Positions 10,301-15,642 of a stretch of 46,024 bases of DNA are shown piece after piece. The notes under the pieces are model-generated. The model worked only from the letters and a program-made list of their open reading frames with translations, was not told the origin of the DNA and searched no databases. The position numbers were made by a program, and so were the translations under genes. How positions within the stretch are numbered: position 1 is the stretch's first letter; each line of letters opens with the position of its first letter. This DNA is from Planctomycetota bacterium (GTDB lineage: Bacteria > Planctomycetota > UBA1135), in assembly GCA_002705055.1 (NCBI GenBank), contig PAHY01000049.1, forward strand, positions 1 through 46,024. Reading direction: 5' to 3'.

Positions 10301-10408
10301 CGCACTCGTGGCGCCCTCCTGCCCTCTGTCCGCAAGCGAACCCTCCCAAGCCAGCAGGCTCGTCCCAGCCAGCGGCAGAATCAGCGAAGCGAACACCCGC
10401 GCGCGCAT
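7322..10408 (-). CDS. PSD1 and planctomycete cytochrome c domain protein (PSCyt1/DUF1549/DUF1553)
   Basis: A 1028-residue exported protein with an N-terminal signal segment. A PSCyt1 cytochrome c domain has the haem motif CFQCH (Cys55, Cys58, His59) and a likely axial Met in DQMPP. PSCyt2/DUF1549 follows (HWLDLVRFADT, then a second CxxCH in CAQCHDHKFDP near residue 343). A beta-rich insert (about 460-620) and PSD1/DUF1553 follow, with FVNRLWALFFGEGL and a C-terminal FVRDQALAASGL region. It is the first gene of the four-gene minus-strand operon. The family is a planctomycete hallmark, thought to be a secreted redox partner in polymer degradation, but no reaction is proven. The start is chosen at the signal peptide; a TAGGCT box lies six bases upstream. 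Confidence 0.95.
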   Translation of the reverse strand: MRARVFASLILPLAGTSLLAWEGSLADRGQEGATSARAERVSFNRDVRPILSNNCFQCHGPDAATREADLRFDTREGLFADLDGVPLIDPGDPENSELHYRITTGHEDDQMPPVDSGLALTSAQVETIAQWIREGAEWEGHWAYQPVVRPALPAVQDASWGRNPIDAFILAGIEARGWQPAPDADPRTLMRRLSFDLTGLPPSPEQVQAFAARPLDEAVPAAVEELLASPHHAERLAVHWLDLVRFADTVGYHGDQGWPMAPYRDYVLQAFADNMRFDQFVREQLAGDLLPNPTLQQQVASGYNRLNQITAEGGAQDKEYLAIYAADRVRTTATAFLGSTLACAQCHDHKFDPFSARDFYSFAAFFADIEERGVFNGANNDGNWGPRIPVPSAEQVEAIAAVEARLAELDRQLTTATPELRQAQAAWEAELATMPAEEQDFAWAEDARPAASIGGSWNFVDAKTHPPLSGEKLRRQSGQGIVQHYFNNAEQRLTLGEGDRFYTHVWLDPDNPPETIMLQFHRDGRWEHRPYWGADKIEFGGIGQDSEAHRPFGALPPAGEWVRLEVDPARVGLKPGDVIDGMAFTQFGGLAYWDNSGLRTRNALASVHGIGLEVQQWLGHEVEARPQEASATLQAHFLATTPLLQPVREQRAAAQAELDMLQRAVPMTLVTQARAEPRLTRILPRGNWMDDSGEVVLPAVPAFLPQPASAEDGRLTRLDLAEWIVDPRNPLTARAFVNRLWALFFGEGLTRSLEDLGAQGQWPTHPQLLDWLAAEFMESGWDVRHIVRLIVSSRAYRQASADDPAWRERDPENRALARQAVFRLDAEFVRDQALAASGLLDRTVGCASVKPYQPEGYWRELNFPKRRWTHDTGSAGLRRGLYTYWCRTFLHPSLLAFDASTREECTVQRARSNTPQQALVLLNDPSFVEAARGLAIRVWRDGADADAQRIDQLMQQVLQRDARPAEQRILLELLSSRRSQFAADPEAAAAFLAIGDHASPEGFDPIELAAATSVARAILNLHESITRY

Positions 10409-10414
10409 GGCACA

Positions 10415-10420
10415 AGCCTA
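10415..10420 (-). promoter_or_regulatory. Putative -10 box of the PSD1 operon, leaderless
   Basis: On the minus strand TAGGCT is followed by 6 nt (TGTGCC) and then the PSD1 ATG. The same box and spacing occur at 1107-1112. Confidence 0.45.
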
Positions 10421-10539
10421 GCATTCGGCCCCGACCCAGCACCGCGGCGCGGCGGCGATTCAGGCTGCGGCCGGGGAACAGCGAGGCACGGGAGTCGTAC
10501 GATCCGGGCTGGTCGGTCCTCGACGAATGCCCCCCCACC

Positions 10540-12585
10540 ATGCGCCGCTCCGCTCTCCCGCTTCGCTTGCTCTCCCCGCTGCTGCTGACGGCAGCTCCCT
10601 TGGCCGCACAGGCGACCGAGGCCCAGCTCGCCCAGGCGGAGGAGCGCATCGAAGCGATCTACGAACGGGGCGCCTTCAGCGTGCGCCCCTTCCGCGGCGC
10701 GTGGGAAGCCAACGGGCAGGAATACACGGTGCCGCGGCAGGTCGAGGGCCAGACCGTGCGCGTGCGGATCGAAGCCGCGACGGGCGCGGAACGGGACCCC
10801 GCGCCGCGCGCGGAAGCGGGCCCTCCCGGCACGCCGTCCCCGGATGGGAAGCACACCCTGATCCAGCGCGGCGGCAGCCTGTTCCTGCGCGATCTTGAGT
10901 CGGGCGAAGAGAAGCAGATCGGGCGCACCGGCGAGCCGCGCACGCTCCGCAACGGCAACGCCAGCTGGAGCCCCGACGGCGCCTGGCTGGCCTTCGTCGA
11001 GACCGATCAGTCCGAGGTGCGCTTGCGTTCGCGGCTCGTGCCGGGCGACCCCAGCTACCCGGGCGTCACCGAGGATCGCTTCGCTCGGGTGGGCGGCAAG
11101 ATCGCCAAGCTGCGGGTGGGCATCGCCGACGCCGAGACAGGCACCGTCCGCTGGCTGGACCTGCAGGCGCCGGAGGAGGGCATCTACCTCGGCATGGTCG
11201 AGTGGGCGCCCGATTCCAATGAGCTGCTGATCGAGAAGCTCAGCCGCTTCCGCGATGAGCGCAGCTTTCTGCTGGCCGACGCCGCCACCGGCAACATCAA
11301 GCGCCTCTTCCACGAGCAGGACGAGGCCTGGGTGGTCGCCAGCTACGGCACGAACTCGGGGCTGAGCTGGCTGGGTGGCGGGAAGTCCTTCCTGGTCCTC
11401 AGCGAGCAGGAAGGCTGGCGACAGGCCTACGTTTACAGCCGCACCGGCGACCGGATCCTCAAGCTGACCCCGGACCAAGCCGACATCATCGAGCGGGTGC
11501 GGGTCGATGAAGCGAGCGGCTACTTCTACTACGCCGCCTCGCCGGACAACGGCACGCAGAAGTACCTCTACCGCGTGCCCTTGGAAGGCAACGCCCCACC
11601 CGAGCGCCTCACCCCCACCGACCAGCCCGGCACGCACGACTACGACATCGCGCCGGGCGGGAACTGGGCCTTCCATACCTACTCCACCTTCGATCAGCCG
11701 CCGATCACCGAGCTGGTCTCGCTGCCGGATCATCGCCGCGTCCGCCTGCTCGAGGAACGCAGCGGGCTGCAGGCGCGAGCGCGTGAGGTGGTCCACCAGC
11801 CGACCGAGTTCCTAAGCCTCGACCTGGGCGAAGGCGTCGAGGTCGACGCCTGGCTGCTGAAGCCGAAGGACTTTGACCCTTCCAAGAAGTACCCGCTGAT
11901 CGTCTACGTCTACGGCGAGCCGCACGCGCAGACCGTGCTCGATGGCTGGGGCCAGGCGCAGGCGCACTATCACCGGGTGCTGGCGGACCAGGGCTATCTG
12001 GTGGTGTCGATCGACAACCGCGGCACCCCGGCGCCGAAGGGCGCGGCCTGGCGACGCGCCTGCTTCGGCAGCCTGGGCCCGCTGTCGACCGAAGAGCAAG
12101 CGGCGGCGGTGCAGGAGCTCGCGCGGACGCGCTCCTACGTCGACCGCTCACGGGTTGGGATCTGGGGCTGGAGCGGCGGCGGCTCGAACACCCTCAACGC
12201 GATGTTCCGCAAGCCCGAGATCTATCAAGTGGGCATCGCGGTCGCGGCCAAGCCGCAGCCCTGGCTCTACAACGCGTGGTTCCAGGAGATCTACATGGAG
12301 ACGCGCGAGACGAACCCCGAGGGCTACCAGCAGTCGGCGCCGATCCACTTCGCGGAGGGGCTGCAGGGCGATCTGCTGATCGTGCACGGCACCGGCGAGC
12401 TGAACACCCACGTGCAGATCATCGAAGGCCTAGTCGATCGCCTGATCGAGCTCGGCAAGCGCTTCGACTACATGAGCTATCCGAATCGCCGCCACGGGAT
12501 CCGCGAAGGCGCGGGCACGACCGTCCACCTGCGCATGCACATGATCCGCTACTGGCTGGATCATCTGCCGGCCGGGCCGCGCTGA
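10540..12585 (+). CDS. S9B-type (dipeptidyl peptidase IV-like) peptidase with altered catalytic acid
   Basis: A 681-residue exported protein: signal peptide to about residue 25 (PLAAQATE), a seven-to-eight-bladed beta-propeller of DPPIV_N type (about 60-430; WSPDGAWLAFVE, GKSFLVLSEQEGW), then an alpha/beta-hydrolase S9 domain. The nucleophile is Ser545 in GWSGGGS and the His is His652 in NRRHGIREG. The catalytic acid segment usually reads HGTxDDN; here it is HGTGELN, so Glu620 stands where Asp is expected. The protein probably trims N-terminal dipeptides from peptides in the periplasm. It is divergent from the PSD1 operon. A paralogue with the canonical triad is at 36529-38805. Catalysis with Glu is plausible but unproven. 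Confidence 0.9.
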   Translation: MRRSALPLRLLSPLLLTAAPLAAQATEAQLAQAEERIEAIYERGAFSVRPFRGAWEANGQEYTVPRQVEGQTVRVRIEAATGAERDPAPRAEAGPPGTPSPDGKHTLIQRGGSLFLRDLESGEEKQIGRTGEPRTLRNGNASWSPDGAWLAFVETDQSEVRLRSRLVPGDPSYPGVTEDRFARVGGKIAKLRVGIADAETGTVRWLDLQAPEEGIYLGMVEWAPDSNELLIEKLSRFRDERSFLLADAATGNIKRLFHEQDEAWVVASYGTNSGLSWLGGGKSFLVLSEQEGWRQAYVYSRTGDRILKLTPDQADIIERVRVDEASGYFYYAASPDNGTQKYLYRVPLEGNAPPERLTPTDQPGTHDYDIAPGGNWAFHTYSTFDQPPITELVSLPDHRRVRLLEERSGLQARAREVVHQPTEFLSLDLGEGVEVDAWLLKPKDFDPSKKYPLIVYVYGEPHAQTVLDGWGQAQAHYHRVLADQGYLVVSIDNRGTPAPKGAAWRRACFGSLGPLSTEEQAAAVQELARTRSYVDRSRVGIWGWSGGGSNTLNAMFRKPEIYQVGIAVAAKPQPWLYNAWFQEIYMETRETNPEGYQQSAPIHFAEGLQGDLLIVHGTGELNTHVQIIEGLVDRLIELGKRFDYMSYPNRRHGIREGAGTTVHLRMHMIRYWLDHLPAGPR

Positions 12586-12597
12586 GCCGGGGAAGAC

Positions 12598-13155
12598 TCA
12601 GGCTTCGTCCTCACACGCGACTCGCTTCAGGGGCTTGAGCCAACGAAGCGTCGCAAAGGTGACCACCGCGAGCAGAAGAGCGATCTCCAGTCGCCGATAG
12701 GCCACTGCGGCACCGAGCGCACCCATCGCCCAGATACTGGCAGCCGTCGCCGTTCCCGAGACGTGGTCATTCGACTTCAGAATCGCTCCGCCGCCAACAA
12801 ATCCAACGCCGGTTACGAGGCCCTGAAGAATGCGCGCTTGTGCTCCGGAATCTCCTTCCAAGACTGAAATGGAGATCAGCACGTAGGCGCATGAAGCAAG
12901 CGAGACCAGCGGGATCGTGCGCAAGCCGGGGCTACTCTTCTTCTTTTCCCGATCCCAGGCGACCGGAAGTGCGAGCAGGAACGCCACAACGAGCGCACTG
13001 AGGTTGTAAGCCAGGACCTCGAGACTGAACTCGAAAGACCAAAGGGCCTCGGGAATCTCATGAAGATCGGAGCCGCCGGCTGGGGGCTCCTCTCCGGATT
13101 GCAGGGCGCCTGCGTTGTACAGCGCCCAGCCAACCACGGCCTGAATCGAGTTCAC
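12598..13155 (-). CDS. MgtC/SapB family membrane protein
   Basis: A 185-residue inner-membrane protein with about four to five transmembrane helices. The MgtC core is recognisable: SPGLRTIPLVSLAS, then QGLVTGVGFVGGGAILK and GTATAASIWAMGALGAA. The N-terminal ~45 residues form an extra hydrophilic segment after a short hydrophobic stretch, longer than in typical MgtC. MgtC proteins are linked to Mg limitation, membrane potential and F-type ATPase control; which role applies here is unknown. It overlaps the upstream small membrane protein by four bases (ATGA), so the two are co-translated. It is convergent with the S9 peptidase gene, with 12 bases between. Confidence 0.88.
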   Translation of the reverse strand: MNSIQAVVGWALYNAGALQSGEEPPAGGSDLHEIPEALWSFEFSLEVLAYNLSALVVAFLLALPVAWDREKKKSSPGLRTIPLVSLASCAYVLISISVLEGDSGAQARILQGLVTGVGFVGGGAILKSNDHVSGTATAASIWAMGALGAAVAYRRLEIALLLAVVTFATLRWLKPLKRVACEDEA

Positions 13156-13361
13156 CCTTCACCTCGTGCGCCACGCAACAGGCCCAGGCCGCCGACCACG
13201 GTGCAGAACACGCCGCCGATCAACAGCCAGATCGCCTTATCCGTAGGCGAACCGCTGAAGAACTCGGAGACCTGCGAGGCAAAGGAATCCGCCGCAGTCA
13301 TGCCCAGCACCAGCAGGATCACACCAATCACGAAAAGGGCGAGACTGACGGGCTTACTCAT
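13152..13361 (-). CDS. Small two-TM membrane protein (DUF3185-like)
   Basis: A 69-residue protein with two hydrophobic helices (about 5-22 and 43-61) separated by a short polar loop (SFASQVSEFFSGSPTDKA). This layout and the loop resemble the DUF3185 family of small inner-membrane proteins of unknown function. It is the first gene of a two-gene operon, and its stop overlaps the MgtC start by four bases. A TAGACT box lies nine bases before the ATG. A partner role with MgtC is suggested only by the coupling. Confidence 0.75.
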   Translation of the reverse strand: MSKPVSLALFVIGVILLVLGMTAADSFASQVSEFFSGSPTDKAIWLLIGGVFCTVVGGLGLLRGARGEG

Positions 13362-13657
13362 ATCGTGCGCAGTCTAACAAGCGCCAAGTCGCGGCCTCTG
13401 TGCACCGGTGGACGGCGACAAGCTCAACTTCAGAGCACGCCGAGGCACCGAAGCACTCGCGAAGAAGCTCGGCGCTGCCCGGCCTCGAGCCGCACCAGGT
13501 TGCACCTTCGCGCAACTCGAACGGCAGCGAATTGCGCAAGCCCTTCTTCGTCTGCTTTCGCAATTCGGCGTGCGTGGGTTCGCGGTCGCGCGCATGAAGT
13601 CGTGATAAAATTTGTGCGAATCGCGTGAGCATCCCCGTGCGCGTGATTCGGTCGAAT
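13362..13657. other. Intergenic region upstream of ppk2 with an inverted repeat
   Basis: About 296 bases between divergent genes. A perfect 8-bp inverted repeat (GAATTGCG at 13529-13536, CGCAATTC at 13559-13566) is separated by 22 bases. TAAAAT at 13606-13611 is a plausible -10 box for ppk2. A weak 65-codon frame (13408-13605) has no recognisable product and no ribosome-binding site; I regard it as noise or a remnant. Confidence 0.5.
13371..13376 (-). promoter_or_regulatory. Putative -10 box of the small membrane protein/mgtC operon
   Basis: Minus-strand TAGACT lies 9 nt before the ATG at 13361. This gives at most a two-to-three-base leader. Confidence 0.4.
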
Positions 13658-14578
13658 ATGACGACAAACCCCTCGAACAACGGCACCGCCATGTCCAGGA
13701 ACGGACAGACTTCAGGAGACGACGACCTGCCTCGCCGTCGGGTGTTCGACCTTGAGTCGGACACCAAGCCTCCCAAGTGGAATGTGAACGGCGAGTACCC
13801 CTACCCCAAGAAAATGGGGGTTCTGGAGTATGAGGAGTGCAAACACGAGCTGCAGATCGAACTGCTCAAGGTGCAGAAGTGGGTGCGCGAGACCGGGCAG
13901 CGCGTCGTCGTGCTCTTTGAGGGCCGTGACGCGGCCGGCAAGGGCGGCACGATCAAGCGCTTCATGGAGCACCTCAACCCTCGTGGTGCCCGCGTCGTCG
14001 CGCTGGAGAAGCCGACCGAGCGCGAGCGCGGCTCGTGGTACTTCCAGCGTTACATCGAGCACCTGCCCTCCAAGGGCGAGCTCGTGCTGTTCGACCGCTC
14101 CTGGTACAACCGCGCCGGCGTCGAGAAGGTGCTGGGCTTCTGCAGCGACAAGGAGCACCTCGAGTTTCTGCGCCAGACGCCGCAGCTCGAGCGCATGCTC
14201 GTCAACAGCGGCATCACGCTGATCAAGTACTGGTTCTCGGTCAGTCAGGTGGAGCAGTTCCGGCGCTTCAAGGCGCGCCAGATTGACCCGCTCAAGCAAT
14301 GGAAGCTGAGCCCGGTCGACATCGCGTCGCTGGCCCGCTGGGACGACTACACCGCGGCCAAGGAGGCGATGTTCTTCCACACCGACACGCGCGACGCGCC
14401 GTGGACGATCATCCGCTCCGATGACAAGAAGCGCGGCCGCATCAACTGCATGCGCCACTTCCTGTCCGTGATGGACTACAACGGCGCGCGCAACCGCGAC
14501 ATCCCGCCACCCGACCCCAAGGTGGTCGGCACGGTCAAGGAGTTCACCAACCCGAGCACCCAGCTGCAGATCGACTGA
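13658..14578 (+). CDS. ppk2: Polyphosphate kinase 2
   Basis: A 306-residue cytoplasmic PPK2-family enzyme, which moves phosphate between polyphosphate and nucleoside di- or monophosphates. The Walker A motif is GRDAAGKGG, the lid/recognition segment is PTERERGSWYFQRY, and the Walker B region is LFDRSWYNRAGVEKVLGF. IKYWFSVSQVEQFRRF and the C-terminal WTIIRSDDKKRGRINCMRH segment are family-typical. Length matches single-domain PPK2. The frame is open back to a GTG at 13625, but ATG 13658 (or 13691) is more natural; none has a clear Shine-Dalgarno. The stop overlaps the next gene's start (TGATG), so a lysine-rich coiled-coil protein is co-translated. Substrate subclass cannot be assigned by eye. 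Confidence 0.95.
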   Translation: MTTNPSNNGTAMSRNGQTSGDDDLPRRRVFDLESDTKPPKWNVNGEYPYPKKMGVLEYEECKHELQIELLKVQKWVRETGQRVVVLFEGRDAAGKGGTIKRFMEHLNPRGARVVALEKPTERERGSWYFQRYIEHLPSKGELVLFDRSWYNRAGVEKVLGFCSDKEHLEFLRQTPQLERMLVNSGITLIKYWFSVSQVEQFRRFKARQIDPLKQWKLSPVDIASLARWDDYTAAKEAMFFHTDTRDAPWTIIRSDDKKRGRINCMRHFLSVMDYNGARNRDIPPPDPKVVGTVKEFTNPSTQLQID

Positions 14579-14844
14579 TGAAGACCAAGAAACGACTGGA
14601 GCGACTCGAGGAGCTGGTGAAGGTCTCGCGCAAGAACCTCAACCTCGCCGTTGAAGAGGCTCGCAAGGCCACGCGCCGCGCCGAGGCAGCTGTCGAGGCC
14701 GCCGATGAAGCCAAGGACGACTTCAAGCGGGTCGAGCGACTGCTGCGCAAGGAGCTGACCCGCCTGGTCGCCAAGAAGAAGGCGAAGAAGAAGGAAGCCG
14801 CCAAGCAGGCGCGCGAGAAGGTCGCCAAGAAGCGGAAGAAGTAG
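14578..14844 (+). CDS. Lysine/alanine-rich coiled-coil protein coupled to PPK2
   Basis: An 88-residue, strongly basic protein. Residues 5-60 form a heptad-rich helix (Leu, Val and Ala at core positions; LERLEELVKVSRKNLNLAVE). The tail from about 65 is a lysine block (KKKAKKKEAAKQ through KKRKK) like histone-H1-type or nucleoid/polyphosphate-granule proteins. Its ATG overlaps the ppk2 stop by one base, so expression is tightly tied to PPK2. I infer binding of polyphosphate or DNA by the tail; no enzyme motif is present. Low-complexity composition makes homology unreliable. Confidence 0.75.
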   Translation: MKTKKRLERLEELVKVSRKNLNLAVEEARKATRRAEAAVEAADEAKDDFKRVERLLRKELTRLVAKKKAKKKEAAKQAREKVAKKRKK

Positions 14845-14845
14845 C

Positions 14846-14860
14846 GCCCGGCGCCCGGGC
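14846..14860. terminator. Hairpin between convergent genes
   Basis: GCCCGG-CGC-CCGGGC is a perfect 6-bp stem directly after the coiled-coil gene stop and facing the convergent gene ending at 14869. It has no T-tract, so termination is only suggested by position. Confidence 0.35.
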
Positions 14861-14868
14861 CGCCTCGC

Positions 14869-15048
14869 CTAGCGCGCCTTGGTGATCTTCAGCTTCTCGA
14901 TCTTGGCCTGCTTCTTGACCGACTCTTCACTGCGCGTGAGCGCGGTCGCGATCGCCTTGCGACTCATGCCCTTGTTGGCCATGAAGTGCAGCTTGCTGAT
15001 CTCTTCCGCCGTCCAAGCCTGACGGTGTCGTTCGAATTTCTTGGCCAT
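14869..15048 (-). CDS. Small SANT/Myb-like HTH protein
   Basis: A 59-residue basic protein. AWTAEEISKLHFMANKG followed by SRKAIATALTRSEESVKKQA has the tryptophan-led three-helix spacing of small SANT/Myb or resolvase-type HTH domains, often found alone in bacteria. It may bind DNA as a small regulator or nucleoid protein. The frame is open upstream to 15285, but that part overlaps the next gene in another frame and looks random, so the internal ATG is preferred. No Shine-Dalgarno is seen. It is convergent with the ppk2 pair. Confidence 0.6.
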   Translation of the reverse strand: MAKKFERHRQAWTAEEISKLHFMANKGMSRKAIATALTRSEESVKKQAKIEKLKITKAR

Positions 15049-15095
15049 GTTGGTGCTGAGGTTCGTGACGCGCCGGAATGGAGGTGGGTTGAACG

Positions 15096-15545
15096 CTAGG
15101 GTTCGCGCGGCCTTTCGGCCAGCACCACCTGGACTCGACGCTCGTGAGGGTCGACAAAGGTGCCGAGCAGCCGCACGGGACCCTTCCATTTCGGGAACTG
15201 AAGCTGCAAGCGTACGGATTCGCCGGCTGGCAGCCAATGCCAATCGGCGCCCGTGCCACACCAACTCACCCGCACTGGCTCCCATTGGTCATCACTCCAC
15301 ATCTCTTGTTGCGAAAAGATGTGTTGCGGGCCGTACCCAAAGTAGCGCACTGGGTACAGCGAGTGGTTGGTGACGAGCGCCGCACAGTCCCGGCCCGCTC
15401 GATCGATCTCCACGTCAGTTACCTCTGGCGGCGGCAGCTCGGCCGTCAGGCGGCTCCAATCGATGGAGGCCTCCATCGACGACTGCGGCGTCGCGCAGGA
15501 GCCGAACAGCAGCAAGCAAGCGACCCACCTCGCGCGTCTGTCCAT
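15096..15545 (-). CDS. Hypothetical lipoprotein
   Basis: A 149-residue protein with a lipoprotein signal: charged start MDRRAR, hydrophobic WVACLLLFG, lipobox FGSC with Cys18 as the likely lipidated residue. The mature part is a single small beta-rich domain (LVTNHSLYPVRYFGYGP, ESVRLQLQFPKWKGP) resembling a secreted beta-sandwich; I do not recognise the family. The frame continues upstream, but it would then overlap the divergent sulfatase gene. The chosen ATG has a lipobox and a TACTCT box six bases upstream, which together support it. Confidence 0.7.
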   Translation of the reverse strand: MDRRARWVACLLLFGSCATPQSSMEASIDWSRLTAELPPPEVTDVEIDRAGRDCAALVTNHSLYPVRYFGYGPQHIFSQQEMWSDDQWEPVRVSWCGTGADWHWLPAGESVRLQLQFPKWKGPVRLLGTFVDPHERRVQVVLAERPREP

Positions 15546-15551
15546 CACTTC

Positions 15552-15557
15552 AGAGTA
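15552..15557 (-). promoter_or_regulatory. Putative -10 box, leaderless start
   Basis: Minus-strand TACTCT lies 6 nt before the lipoprotein ATG at 15545. It is one of six genes in the window with exactly this spacing. Confidence 0.4.
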
Positions 15558-15625
15558 TGGCAGATCAATGGCCAGCTGGCGCTCTGAATCGGCGTCGTGC
15601 GGACCGTTCGGAAGGAACCCACCCC

Positions 15626-15631
15626 TACAAT
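15626..15631 (+). promoter_or_regulatory. Putative -10 box and short leader with Shine-Dalgarno
   Basis: TACAAT is followed by an 11-nt stretch holding CAGGAG at 15635-15640, then the ATG at 15643. In contrast to most starts here, a ribosome-binding site is visible, and it decides this start. Confidence 0.4.
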
Positions 15632-15642
15632 CGCCAGGAGCC

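Noticed and set aside
13625..13657. GTG start for ppk2 giving 11 extra residues
   Set aside because: No ribosome-binding site, and PPK2 homology begins well downstream; ATG 13658 or 13691 is preferred.
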